The notes under the pieces are model-generated. The model was given only the letters and a program-made list of their open reading frames with translations, was not told the DNA's origin and ran no database searches. 64,000 bases of DNA from an uncultured Rhizobiaceae group bacterium (GTDB lineage Bacteria > Pseudomonadota > Alphaproteobacteria > Rhizobiales > Rhizobiaceae), in contig CALLUS010000013.1 in the NCBI GenBank assembly GCA_938010435.1, positions 1-64,000 on the forward strand, given 5' to 3'. Positions 27,103 through 35,843 of the stretch are shown one piece after another. Made by a program: the position numbers and the translations under genes. The stretch's first letter is position 1, and every line of letters starts with the position of its first letter.

Positions 27103-27247
27103 GAACGGTGCTGCGGGGTTTGTGTGAACTTCATCCTCGGGGCCTTACCGATTCCAAAGGGAGCTGTCCCTGTTCTTGCCCGTGGGCTTGGGCACACGGC
27201 GCCCACCTACACTGTAGGTTCCAGGATCGATAACCTCGCACGGCTTA
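27103..27247 (+). ncRNA. ssrS: 6S RNA
   Basis: Located between zapA and the 5-formyltetrahydrofolate cyclo-ligase gene, the conserved site of ssrS. The ends can pair (TGCGGGGTT near 27112 with AACCTCGCA at 27232-27240) and the middle is an irregular hairpin with CGTGGGCTTGGGCACACGG as the apical part, as expected for a molecule mimicking an open promoter. A TATACT box at 27091-27096 sits seven bases before the proposed 5' end. The ends are approximate. Confidence 0.8.
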
Positions 27248-27289
27248 TGTGGCCCGTTCACTTTCCATGCCCAACAAGAATAAAAATGC

Positions 27290-27889
27290 ATGACTGACAC
27301 CCCTTCTCAACAAAAAGCTGCGCTGCGAAAAGAAACTCTGAAACGTCGTAACGCTTTGGATGAGGGTCTTCGGATTGAACACTCACTTACGGCGATGCAG
27401 CACGGGGATAGTATGGCCACATTTTCTCCCGAGACTTTTGTTCCAGGCACAATCGTTGCGGGTTTTCATCCTATCCGTTCAGAAATCGACCCTCGTCCAT
27501 TGATGGCAGAAATCTCAAAACGTGGCGCTCAACTATGTTTGCCGGTTGTCACTACCCCCCAAACAATTGAATTCCGTGAACTCGTACGTGGAGCACCCAT
27601 GATCGAAAGTGGATTTGGTACGATTGGACCAGATGAAAATGCGCTGGTCATGAACCCGGATATTTTGCTTGTGCCGTTGAGTGTTTTCGACCGCAAAGGT
27701 GGGCGGATCGGATATGGTGCGGGGTTTTACGACCGTGCTATTGAATGTCTGGAAAACATGGGAAAAACACCCATCTTGATCGGTATGGCATTTTCGCTTC
27801 AAGGAGCAAGTGATGTTCCCATGGAACCACATGATCGTCGCCTTAACGGCATTTTGACTGAAACAGGCTACATACCGGTTTCCAGCTAA
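27290..27889 (+). CDS. 5-formyltetrahydrofolate cyclo-ligase
   Basis: 199 residues. It converts 5-formyl-THF to 5,10-methenyl-THF using ATP. Motifs: the N-terminal ALRKETLKRRNAL, FHPIRSEIDPRPLM and the ATP-binding VPLSVFDRKGGRIGYGAGFYDR-type segment (VFDRKGGRIGYGAGFYDR). In many bacteria the gene (ygfA/fau) is expressed with 6S RNA just upstream, as the layout here suggests. Confidence 0.92.
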   Translation: MTDTPSQQKAALRKETLKRRNALDEGLRIEHSLTAMQHGDSMATFSPETFVPGTIVAGFHPIRSEIDPRPLMAEISKRGAQLCLPVVTTPQTIEFRELVRGAPMIESGFGTIGPDENALVMNPDILLVPLSVFDRKGGRIGYGAGFYDRAIECLENMGKTPILIGMAFSLQGASDVPMEPHDRRLNGILTETGYIPVSS

Positions 27890-27948
27890 ACAGTACGTTT
27901 GGCGAAAAATCATATTTCAATGTCCCTTGGGCGCAGTAGGCAACACTT

Positions 27949-28767
27949 ATGCGAATTCTCTTTCTCGGCGATATGGTTGGCAAAACAGGTCGGACTGCCG
28001 TCTATGAACAATTACCAAAACTGCGGAAAGCTTTGAATACAGATTTCGTGATCGTGAACGGTGAAAATGCCGCCTCCGGTTTTGGCATCACCAAAAAAAT
28101 CTTGCATGAAACCCTTGAAGCTGGAGCCGATGTGGTGACCAGCGGAAATCACGCATTTGATCAAAAAGAAACTTTGGGTTGGGCGTCCCAAGAAGAAGCG
28201 TTCCTGCGTCCTGCCAACTTTCCAAAAGGAACTGCTGGACGTGGCAGTAATTTGGTCGAAGCACAAAATGGTGCACGGGTGCTCGTCTCCAATATCATGG
28301 GCCGCGTGTTTATGCATCCCGAGTTGGACGACCCGTTTCAAGCAGCCGAGCGCGAACTGGCCGCATGCCCCATGGGTGAAGGTGCCGATGCGGTGGTTAT
28401 CGACTTTCACGCAGAAGCCACAAGTGAAGCTCAATGCTTTGGTCACTTTGTTGACGGGCGTGTGAGCCTTGTTGTGGGAACACACACCCACGTGCCCACC
28501 GCTGATCATCAAATTCTCACAAATGGCACGGCCTATATGTCCGATGCAGGAATGTGCGGTGATTACGATTCTTCTCTTGGCATGGATAAGGAAGAGCCCC
28601 TCAATCGGTTCCTGACAAAAGTCTCCAAAACACGCATGGAACCAGCGACAGGCGAGGCAACTGTTTGCGGTGTTTTAGCAGTCACTGATGACAAAACAGG
28701 TTTGGCAACGGCCATTGAACCCGTCCGCATTGGCGGTCGTCTTAGCCAGATGACGCCAACGATTTAA
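27949..28767 (+). CDS. YmdB-family metallophosphoesterase (TIGR00282)
   Basis: 272 residues of a calcineurin-like phosphoesterase. Metal ligands are visible in MRILFLGDMVGKTGR (Asp), VNGENAASGFGIT (Glu-Asn), TSGNHAFDQKE (Asn-His), DFHAEATSE and VVGTHTHVPTAD (His-x-His). Bacillus YmdB is a 2',3'-cyclic-nucleotide phosphodiesterase affecting RNA turnover and biofilms; activity here is inferred. It follows 5-FCL by 59 bases. Confidence 0.92.
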   Translation: MRILFLGDMVGKTGRTAVYEQLPKLRKALNTDFVIVNGENAASGFGITKKILHETLEAGADVVTSGNHAFDQKETLGWASQEEAFLRPANFPKGTAGRGSNLVEAQNGARVLVSNIMGRVFMHPELDDPFQAAERELAACPMGEGADAVVIDFHAEATSEAQCFGHFVDGRVSLVVGTHTHVPTADHQILTNGTAYMSDAGMCGDYDSSLGMDKEEPLNRFLTKVSKTRMEPATGEATVCGVLAVTDDKTGLATAIEPVRIGGRLSQMTPTI

Positions 28768-28781
28768 GCCAATTGCCGAGT

Positions 28782-29903
28782 TTAATAAAACGTCCGCTCC
28801 ACAAACCAATATGTGCCAATTGCTGCGATGAGAAACGAAGCTGGGATAGCAATTCTCATTCGATACCAATTTTGTTTCATAGCCCATCCCACAGCGAGCC
28901 ATGCCAACAGAATAACAGTCAATTGACCCAGCTCAACGCCCACATTGAATGAGATAAGCCCTAAGACGAAATCAGATCTGGGAATACCAATCTCGGTCAA
29001 AATGCCTGCAAAGCCCAACCCATGCAGTAAGCCAAAGGCGAAAACGATAAACGGTCGCCATGCATGCAGTTTGTTGGTCATAATGTTTTCAACCGCCACA
29101 TAGACAATCGACAACGCAATCAAAGGCTCAACGATTGAAGGGGAGATATTTACAACGCCATAAAGACCAAGCGCGAGTGTGACCGAGTGAGCCAATGTAA
29201 ATGCAGTCACTTGCCACAAAAGCGGCTTCAAACGGATTGATAGAAGAAAGAGCCCCAACACAAATAAAATGTGGTCGAGCCCCTTTGGCAAAATGTGGGT
29301 GTAGCCAATTTTCATATAATCCCAAGCAGCTTCAACCCATGAGCGTGGTTCCGCAACACCAATTTGAAACGGTTCACTCACGGCACCGGCAGCAAAAAAC
29401 TGCGCTTGAATATCTTGATCCAGACGTTCCACCCGCAAAACACTGGCTCCATATTCAGATGGGAAATTCCAAGTAAACGTCGAACTGCTTTCAGGAACGC
29501 GCCCGACAAACGCGATGATGGAGTCCCGCGCCTGCTCCACATTACCGACACCAGGAATATCGTATTTCTCCAACCGTAGTTCTGCCGACCCAATATCGAA
29601 CTTGAGCCCAAGTTTGGAAACGAACTCCGGTGCAAATTCTTTCAACCGAGATGCTAAACCGGCAGAAGGAAGGCCCCGCAGTTCTTTGTAGAGTTCAGCA
29701 GTCGGCGCATCATCAGTGTCCTCATGTTCCGGTCCAATTTTAGCCAAAAGCGCTTCAAGATTGGCAGAAACCCGCAGGACAATTGAGCGATCTTCAGCAA
29801 ACTTCAGCGTGGCAATAGAAGGTGTTACCTCATGGGCTTGCCCCTGGGAAATACTCCAAAACAATACCGCGAACAAACTCAAAAGAAATTTCAATCGTAT
29901 CAT
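28782..29903 (-). CDS. HupE/UreJ-family membrane protein
   Basis: 373 residues. A signal peptide (about 1-23, SQGQAHEV) is followed by a periplasmic domain of about 180 residues and a C-terminal six- to seven-helix HupE/UreJ membrane domain. Conserved histidines are seen in GYTHILPKGLDHILFVLG, LAHSVTLALGLYG and FGLLHGLGFAG, typical of nickel/cobalt permease-like HupE proteins. It is divergent from a DUF4198 gene, which also often accompanies metal transport. Substrate is not proven; nickel or cobalt is the family guess. Confidence 0.85.
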   Translation of the reverse strand: MIRLKFLLSLFAVLFWSISQGQAHEVTPSIATLKFAEDRSIVLRVSANLEALLAKIGPEHEDTDDAPTAELYKELRGLPSAGLASRLKEFAPEFVSKLGLKFDIGSAELRLEKYDIPGVGNVEQARDSIIAFVGRVPESSSTFTWNFPSEYGASVLRVERLDQDIQAQFFAAGAVSEPFQIGVAEPRSWVEAAWDYMKIGYTHILPKGLDHILFVLGLFLLSIRLKPLLWQVTAFTLAHSVTLALGLYGVVNISPSIVEPLIALSIVYVAVENIMTNKLHAWRPFIVFAFGLLHGLGFAGILTEIGIPRSDFVLGLISFNVGVELGQLTVILLAWLAVGWAMKQNWYRMRIAIPASFLIAAIGTYWFVERTFY

Positions 29904-30041
29904 TATTCAGTCCAGTATGTTGAGTTCGTCGCTTGTCTGGGTAACATAGGAAACACATATAAAAACAGCAACGTAACAAAGACACATTGGGTTGCAAATT
30001 TATCGAGTGAGCCGAGAAGACTTTACTGGAAGGATACAGAA

Positions 30042-30848
30042 TTGCGCATTTTAACTCTCCTACTGGGATTTGCTCTCACATCGGCAACCGTCGCATCTGC
30101 GCACGAATATTATCTTTTGCCGAAAGATTTTTCGCCTACTGCTGGAACCACTGTGGGTGTGGAACATCGACTGGGGCAAAAATTCAACGGCAATCAAATG
30201 CCGTGGGTCACCCCTTGGAATATTCGTTCCGAAACTTGGCAAGATGGAAATTCAAAACCCGCAAAGGGCATTGACGGTGACAGGCCAGCGCTGAAAGTAT
30301 TGCCAGAAAACGGTAAACTGAGTGCCGTAATTCACCAAAGCAATGTGGATTTTTTAACATTCAAGACGTGGGAAAAGTTCGTCAACTACACGAACAAAGA
30401 AGGGTTAGCCCATGCCCAACAAGCCAGCAATGATGGCATAAAGCCAAAAGTCGAGCTTAAAGAGGCCTATGCCCGTTATGCGAAAACACTGATCACACCT
30501 GCAGGTTCAACCGAAGGCTCGGATGTTCCCACTGGTTTGAAAATTGAACTGGTTGCTTTGAAAAATCCAATGAGCCTGTCCAAAACAGACACTATGCCAG
30601 TTCAACTGCTCTATGATGGCAAACCGCTCTCAGGGGCAAATCTAAAGGTGTTCGTTGGAATTGATACAGAAGTTGCTTATCGCATCATCACCGATGCTGA
30701 TGGCAAAGCAAATGTTCCTGCCGATGGTATTGGTCCATATTTATTAAATGCAATCCACATGACAGAACCCCAAAGTGAAACAGCAAAATCAAGAAATGCC
30801 CATTGGGAGAGCTTTTGGGCTTCCCTCACATTCCAGCGTGCCCAATGA
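30042..30848 (+). CDS. DUF4198 exported protein, probable metal-transport accessory
   Basis: 268 residues starting at TTG 30042 with AGGA eight bases upstream, opening a signal peptide (RILTLLLGFALTSATVASA). The mature protein starts HEYYLLPKDFSP, the His-rich start typical of DUF4198. A C-terminal beta-sandwich carries GANLKVFVGIDTEVAYRIITD and DADGKANVPADGIGPYLL. DUF4198 proteins are found beside nickel/cobalt and TonB uptake genes. The next gene overlaps its stop (ATGA). An in-frame reading back to 29832 would run into the divergent hupE-like gene and is rejected. Confidence 0.8.
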   Translation: MRILTLLLGFALTSATVASAHEYYLLPKDFSPTAGTTVGVEHRLGQKFNGNQMPWVTPWNIRSETWQDGNSKPAKGIDGDRPALKVLPENGKLSAVIHQSNVDFLTFKTWEKFVNYTNKEGLAHAQQASNDGIKPKVELKEAYARYAKTLITPAGSTEGSDVPTGLKIELVALKNPMSLSKTDTMPVQLLYDGKPLSGANLKVFVGIDTEVAYRIITDADGKANVPADGIGPYLLNAIHMTEPQSETAKSRNAHWESFWASLTFQRAQ

Positions 30849-31357
30849 CCAGAGTTATTGTCGCGGGACTGTTGTTGGCAGCAGCTATTGGCTTTGGTCT
30901 TGGCATTACCTTACCGATCATCCACGTTGAGAAACTTTATTTCTTTAAAGACACCCCTTCTCTGCTCCAGATCGTGGGTGAAATGTGGGAAGCCGGAAAC
31001 TGGTTGATTGTTATCGCAGTTGTAGGCTTTTCAATTCTCTTTCCTTTGATGAAGCTGTCCATCGTGTTCATCACGGCGATAGCGCCGAACACCCAATTGG
31101 CCCATTCTTCCATCACACGTTTTGCAGGCACATTGTCAAAATGGTCCATGATGGATGTTTTGTTGGTTGCAATCGTTATTTTTGCGGCAAAGACGTCCGG
31201 TTTGGCAGACGCCTCAGCTCAATCAGGACTCTGGTTTTATGCGGCAAGCGCAATTTCAGGCGCTATTGCAGCTGGCTTGTTGAAACGTGAGAACAAATCC
31301 GTAGACCTGTCCGGCCAGCAAGACATTTCAGGAAGCAAGGTCGTCGAAGAAACTTAG
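30845..31357 (+). CDS. Paraquat-inducible protein A (PqiA) domain protein
   Basis: 170 residues with four membrane segments: an N-terminal one ending LGITLPIIHVEKL, then WLIVIAVVGFSILFPLMKLS, a segment with KWSMMDVLLVAIVIFAAK, and WFYAASAISGAIAAGLL. The motif FPLMKL and KWSM.DV are PqiA signatures. It is a single-domain form, unlike the two-domain E. coli PqiA, and lacks the zinc-ribbon cysteines. ATG overlaps the previous stop by four bases, implying coupled translation with the DUF4198 gene. PqiA family members help lipid transport across the envelope; the role here is uncertain. Confidence 0.85.
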   Translation: MTRVIVAGLLLAAAIGFGLGITLPIIHVEKLYFFKDTPSLLQIVGEMWEAGNWLIVIAVVGFSILFPLMKLSIVFITAIAPNTQLAHSSITRFAGTLSKWSMMDVLLVAIVIFAAKTSGLADASAQSGLWFYAASAISGAIAAGLLKRENKSVDLSGQQDISGSKVVEET

Positions 31358-31367
31358 AAGTGAACGC

Positions 31368-31667
31368 CTATGAAGGCAATTGACGGCCCGGCTCGAACTC
31401 TTTCAAACGGGTCAGATGAGCTTCACGTTCAGACTTGGTTGAGCGACCTGTTTTGGCTGGCGTGTTACCTTCGTCTTCATAACGCAATAGCTTGTTTCGT
31501 AACGTGCGAATTGAGATACCGAGAATATCAGAAGCCCATGTGCGGTTACCACCGCATCGCGCCAGAGTTTTCAGGATGAGTTCACGCTCCACATCTTCAA
31601 GCTTACGGCCCACATGGGGTTCGATATCGAATTGGCTACGCACTTGTGACTGGTCCTGATGGCTCAT
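31368..31667 (-). CDS. Fis-type helix-turn-helix protein resembling the FlbD DNA-binding domain
   Basis: 99 residues. HVGRKLEDVERELILKTLAR leads into the helix-turn-helix CGGNRTWASDILGISIRTLR, then NKLLRYEDEG. This is the arrangement of the C-terminal DNA-binding domain of NtrC-type activators, closest by eye to the flagellar regulator FlbD. No receiver or AAA+ domain is present, so it could bind sites without activating sigma-54 by itself. It lies downstream of sciP on the same strand, beyond a terminator. Possible roles are a nucleoid-type regulator or competitor of a full-length FlbD elsewhere. Confidence 0.75.
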   Translation of the reverse strand: MSHQDQSQVRSQFDIEPHVGRKLEDVERELILKTLARCGGNRTWASDILGISIRTLRNKLLRYEDEGNTPAKTGRSTKSEREAHLTRLKEFEPGRQLPS

Positions 31668-31784
31668 AAGCAGTGAATTTCCCTGGAAGCGATATGATCT
31701 GATTTTTCTGCACTGCGTTTAAAACAGCGCTTGAAGACAATCTGCACACTTATGGTAAACCGCCCGTTAAACATCGCCAAAAAA

Positions 31785-31827
31785 ACACAAAAAACCGCAT
31801 CGCCAGAAGAACAAGCGAAGCGGTTTT
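31785..31827 (-). terminator. Terminator downstream of sciP
   Basis: On the minus strand AAAACCGC (with an inner TCGC/GCGA extension) forms a stem-loop with GCGGTTTT and runs into TTTTTTGTGTTTTTTT. It lies about 70 bases after the sciP stop. Confidence 0.75.
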
Positions 31828-31897
31828 AAAATAACAATTCCCCAATAAGTCTTCACAGCCCAAAGAGTGCCGCGCACGTAAAACGTGCTAGAAGAAT

Positions 31898-32173
31898 TTA
31901 ATGACGGTATTGCTGAATTCGGGTTGTGCGAAGTCCGGCTAAGCCGTGATCATCAATCGAAGCCTGCCAGGAGAGAAACTCCTCGACAGTCAGCGTATAA
32001 CGCTGACAAGCTTCATCAAGACTAAGCAATCCACCTCTTACGGCCGCAACAACTTCTGCCTTACGGCGGATGACCCAGCGACGGGTCGAAGTTGGCGGGA
32101 GATCCGCAATAGTTAGTGGACTGCCGTCCGGGCCGATTACATACTTCACCCGTGGGCGCATCTGTTCGGTCAT
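31898..32173 (-). CDS. sciP: SciP, small CtrA-inhibitory protein (DUF1153)
   Basis: 91 residues, one DUF1153 domain. RPRVKYVIGPDGSPLTIADL is the family start, followed by PPTSTRRWVIRRKAEVVAAV, GGLLSLDEACQRY and LTVEEFLSWQ, a helix-turn-helix. In Caulobacter SciP binds CtrA and DNA and blocks transcription of CtrA targets in G1. It gives this window a second piece of the CtrA circuit besides ChpT. Confidence 0.92.
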   Translation of the reverse strand: MTEQMRPRVKYVIGPDGSPLTIADLPPTSTRRWVIRRKAEVVAAVRGGLLSLDEACQRYTLTVEEFLSWQASIDDHGLAGLRTTRIQQYRH

Positions 32174-32304
32174 ATTACTCTCTACTCAATACTAAAAACT
32201 GTGTCTGACCTGACAGTTCGAAGTTATGCCTTAAGCTTTAATATTTGTTGAAGGCACAGTTAGCGTTTTGGTAGGGAATTGAACCGCATTTGCAGGGGTG
32301 AAAG

Positions 32305-34353
32305 TTAAGAGTGAGACTTTGGCGTAGGTTTCTTACGTTTTATTGGAGCCATTCCGCCTTTATTTGACTTGGTTTTTCCAACTGCCGCACTGGGTTTAGC
32401 ACTGCGGGCAGGTTTTCCCGCAGAAGCTTTAGGCTTCTTCTTGGCCCATCCTTCCTTAGAAGCAGGCTTATCATCACCAGCAGCTTTGGCAGCATCACGG
32501 GCTGCACGTTGCTCTGCCGTCCAGGATGGTTTTTTCTTCTTAGCTTTTTTATCGCCATAAGGCTTGTCCCCGCTCGGCTTATTGCCAATAAATTTGTCTT
32601 TATTGGGCTTCTTGCTATAGGGTTTGTCGCCGCCAAATTTCTTACCAGACTTTTTGTCCCCACGAGGTTTGTCGAATTTACCTTTGCGGTGGGGTCTTTT
32701 TTCAAAAGGCTCATCTTTAAATGCAGGTTTGCCATCAAGTCTTTGCACGCGGATGTTTTTCTCAAGTGTTTGATTAGGACCGAGATCATCAAAGAATGCA
32801 GCACTTTCATCACCATTCAGCTGAACGTAAGTTTCATCATTTTGCATCTTGATGACGCCAATTTCGCGTTTGGTGATGCCACCTGCATTGCAGATAAGAG
32901 GAATGAGCCAACGTGGCTCAGCATTTTGTTTGCGGCCCACCGAGAGCGACACCCAAACACTGTTTTTAAAATCTTCGCGTGGGGCGCGTTCTTGTCTTTC
33001 ACCCCTATCTGCAAATTTTCCTTTTACAGGGGCACTTACTGAAACCGTTTGAATATCCTCTGGAGCAGAACGCCCCGCTTTGGACAAACGTAAGAATGCT
33101 GCTGCGATTTGTTCCGGATTGAAATCGGTCAACAAACGTCCAGCCGCTTCTTTTTCTTCGGCTTCAATCGGAGCGGTGAGGATCGGATCTTCCATCATAC
33201 GTTCTTCGTCGCGTTTGATAACGTCATCAGCTGTGGGGGGCGAAGCCCAGTCTGCAGTGACCTTGGCAAACCGTAGAATACGTTCGGCTTTGCCACGTGT
33301 TTTGTGATCAACCATCAATGCGCTGACACCCTTGCGACCTGCCCGACCGGTTCGGCCACTGCGATGCAAAAGAGTTTCAGGGTTAGATGGCAGTTCCGCG
33401 TGAACCACCAATTCAAGGTTTGGCAAATCGATACCGCGTGCAGCAACATCAGTCGCAATACAAACACGTGCGCGACCATCACGCATAGCTTGCAGTGCGT
33501 GTGTACGTTCGTTCTGCGTCAACTCACCAGAAAGAGCGACAACTGAAAACCCACGATTGTTAAACCGCGACGTCATGTGGTTGACCGAGGCACGTGTGTT
33601 GCAGAACACCAGCGCATTCTTGGCTTCGTAAAAGCGCAAGACATTTATAATAGCGTTTTCTTTTTCGCGGGGCGCAGTCATGAGAGCACGGTATTCAATA
33701 TCAACGTGCTGTTCTTTTTCTTGTTTGGTCTGCACTCGAACGGCATTGTTTTGATATTGCTTAGCAAGCTTGCCGATCATGGGCGGAACAGTTGCAGAGA
33801 ATAACAATGTGCGACGATCGCCCGGTGTGGATTCCAAGATAAATTCAAGATCTTCTTTAAAACCGAGATCAAGCATTTCATCAGCTTCATCCAGCACAAC
33901 CGCTTTGAGGTTGCTGACCACCAAAGCGTTGCGGGAAATGTGATCGCGCAAACGACCCGGTGTGCCCACAACAATATGCACACCGCGTTCAAGCGCGCGA
34001 CGTTCCGTGCGGATGTCCATGCCACCAACACAAGACGTTATCACGGCGCCTGTTTCACCATAGAGCCAATCCAGTTCACGCTTCACCTGCAAAGCCAATT
34101 CACGGGTTGGGGCAACCACCAAGGCTACGGGCTCGTGGGCTCGGTTAAACTTTTCTTTATCGCCAAGCAAAGTTGGCGCGATGGTAAGACCAAAGGCGAC
34201 CGTTTTACCCGAACCTGTTTGTGCGGATACAAGCATATCCACATCTGCCAATTCTGGGGCCAATACGGCGCTTTGTACGGGAGTGAGTTCGGTGTAACCA
34301 CGTTTGTTCAACGCCTTGGCGAGGGCTGGAACAGCGCCTTCAAATTCGGTCAT
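32305..34353 (-). CDS. DEAD-box ATP-dependent RNA helicase
   Basis: 682 residues. All helicase motifs are present: Q motif with TPVQ, AQTGSGKT (I), PTRELALQVKRELD (Ia), GTPGRL (Ib), DEAD (II), SAT (III), RGIDLPNL (V) and HRSGRTGRAG (VI). A DbpA/CsdA-type RNA-binding domain follows (near NAGGITKREIGVIKMQND), then about 140 residues dominated by Lys, Pro and Gly with KPSGDKPYGDKK-like repeats, a disordered RNA-binding tail. ATG 34353 opens MTEFEGAVPALAKAL; a longer reading from 34419 is unlikely. Likely role: cold-shock or ribosome-assembly RNA remodelling (CsdA/DeaD-like). Confidence 0.93.
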   Translation of the reverse strand: MTEFEGAVPALAKALNKRGYTELTPVQSAVLAPELADVDMLVSAQTGSGKTVAFGLTIAPTLLGDKEKFNRAHEPVALVVAPTRELALQVKRELDWLYGETGAVITSCVGGMDIRTERRALERGVHIVVGTPGRLRDHISRNALVVSNLKAVVLDEADEMLDLGFKEDLEFILESTPGDRRTLLFSATVPPMIGKLAKQYQNNAVRVQTKQEKEQHVDIEYRALMTAPREKENAIINVLRFYEAKNALVFCNTRASVNHMTSRFNNRGFSVVALSGELTQNERTHALQAMRDGRARVCIATDVAARGIDLPNLELVVHAELPSNPETLLHRSGRTGRAGRKGVSALMVDHKTRGKAERILRFAKVTADWASPPTADDVIKRDEERMMEDPILTAPIEAEEKEAAGRLLTDFNPEQIAAAFLRLSKAGRSAPEDIQTVSVSAPVKGKFADRGERQERAPREDFKNSVWVSLSVGRKQNAEPRWLIPLICNAGGITKREIGVIKMQNDETYVQLNGDESAAFFDDLGPNQTLEKNIRVQRLDGKPAFKDEPFEKRPHRKGKFDKPRGDKKSGKKFGGDKPYSKKPNKDKFIGNKPSGDKPYGDKKAKKKKPSWTAEQRAARDAAKAAGDDKPASKEGWAKKKPKASAGKPARSAKPSAAVGKTKSNKGGMAPIKRKKPTPKSHS

Positions 34354-34514
34354 GATCGCTCTTTCAAAATGTGGCGCATCATCCCAAATGGATTTGGCGG
34401 CGAAAATTCGCCTGCACAAGCAGCGCTTTATGAAGCCCTAAGCGGCGTCAAGCCAAAAGTACAGTCAACAATGAACAATTGAGCATGTTTGGTGAACGCC
34501 AATGGCTTTCCATA

Positions 34515-35843
34515 TCAATCGATGCTCAATCCGCTTGGCACAGTTTCAGGACGGCCCAGCGGTGTTTGAAGGGCGGACTTACCTTCCAGCGATTTCAAAA
34601 ATACCACCAAATCATCAACTTCACTGTCTGAAAGTACCACAGGAACAATATCAATCCGCGAACGTACACGTGTCATTTCACGCTTGTCGTCTTGAACAAG
34701 AAAATCGATCTTCTGCAACCAAGGCACAGATGGCAACCTCGCTTGGCCGCGCGTCCAGCGGTCAAGCGCTGCAAGTGGATCAAGATGATGCTCCACAATC
34801 CCCTTCAACGTGGGATAGGCACCATTGTGACCGTAAGGCCCTGTCAGTGTGACATTACGCAATGACGGTGTGCGAAAACGATAAGCATCTTCCAGCCGGT
34901 CACTTTCACCCATCCGTCCCACGTCACGGGCGGTCGGGTCAAACTGCCTCGTACGGCCTGGCCCAAAGGGCGGTAGTGCAAGAGCGTGAAACTTCTGATC
35001 CGTTAACAACGATCCGCTGTGGCAACTGGCGCAATTTCCTTTGCCATAGAATAGATCAAGCCCGCGCTTTTGAAAAACTGTCAGCGCGGTTTCATCGCCC
35101 ACCAGATAATCATCAAACGGTGAATCATAGCTTTGCCATTCAGTGCCCATAAATGCTGCCAAAGCTTGGGCGATATCAACCATGGTCACATCTTCAGGCG
35201 ATTTCACATGATCAAACGCATCGACGAATTTTCCGCCATAAGCAGGAATAGTGCGTACGCGTTTGGCCAATATGGGCCAGACTTTATCAATCCGGTCATG
35301 GGCCGCGCCCGCCACTTGGTTTTCCTTTGGGTTCCCCGCCATTTCAAACTGTGCCGTCATGGGCAACATAGCTTGCGCCGCCAACAGATTGGGCAAACCT
35401 TTCGGCAACCATTCTTCGGCAGGCGAATTGAACCCGTTTTCATACAAATCGGACCTTGACAGCCGACCGTCATGAAATAAAACTCGGATTTCTTTGGCAC
35501 CAAGGTTCCAAAGCGCCAGCGCGTTACGGGGAATACGTTTGCGAATACGATGATCACCCTCTCCCGCTCTACGTTCCGGCCCTAAACCCTCCCCACCTTC
35601 GCCAACACCCAGCGAAAGACCGTCCGAACCACCAAATTTATGATGGTGACAGGTACCACATGAAATATTGCGGTTGCCGGATAGAATTTTGTCGTAAAAT
35701 AACAATTGACCCAGTCGCGCTTGCTTTGCATCAAAGGCAATGAAATCATCTTTGGTGAGCGGGCGCGGCAATTCAGAAGCCTGCGCAAAACCCGCAGAGA
35801 TCGACAAAAGGCACGAAAAAAATATGGACTTCAAATGCGTCAT
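34515..35843 (-). CDS. Di-heme cytochrome c peroxidase / MauG-family protein
   Basis: 442 residues with a signal peptide (about 1-22, GFAQASEL). Two CxxCH heme sites are seen: CGTCH (Cys62, Cys65, His66) and CASCH (Cys271, Cys274, His275). The surrounding SGNRNISCGTCHHHKFGGSD and the segment NVTLTGPYGHNGAYPTLKGI are typical of the family, which reduces hydrogen peroxide with electrons from cytochrome c or oxidises protein residues. The length exceeds classic CcpA (about 320-350), closer to MauG-like relatives. Its ATG overlaps the start of the divergent SEL1 gene by nine bases. Confidence 0.9.
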   Translation of the reverse strand: MTHLKSIFFSCLLSISAGFAQASELPRPLTKDDFIAFDAKQARLGQLLFYDKILSGNRNISCGTCHHHKFGGSDGLSLGVGEGGEGLGPERRAGEGDHRIRKRIPRNALALWNLGAKEIRVLFHDGRLSRSDLYENGFNSPAEEWLPKGLPNLLAAQAMLPMTAQFEMAGNPKENQVAGAAHDRIDKVWPILAKRVRTIPAYGGKFVDAFDHVKSPEDVTMVDIAQALAAFMGTEWQSYDSPFDDYLVGDETALTVFQKRGLDLFYGKGNCASCHSGSLLTDQKFHALALPPFGPGRTRQFDPTARDVGRMGESDRLEDAYRFRTPSLRNVTLTGPYGHNGAYPTLKGIVEHHLDPLAALDRWTRGQARLPSVPWLQKIDFLVQDDKREMTRVRSRIDIVPVVLSDSEVDDLVVFLKSLEGKSALQTPLGRPETVPSGLSID

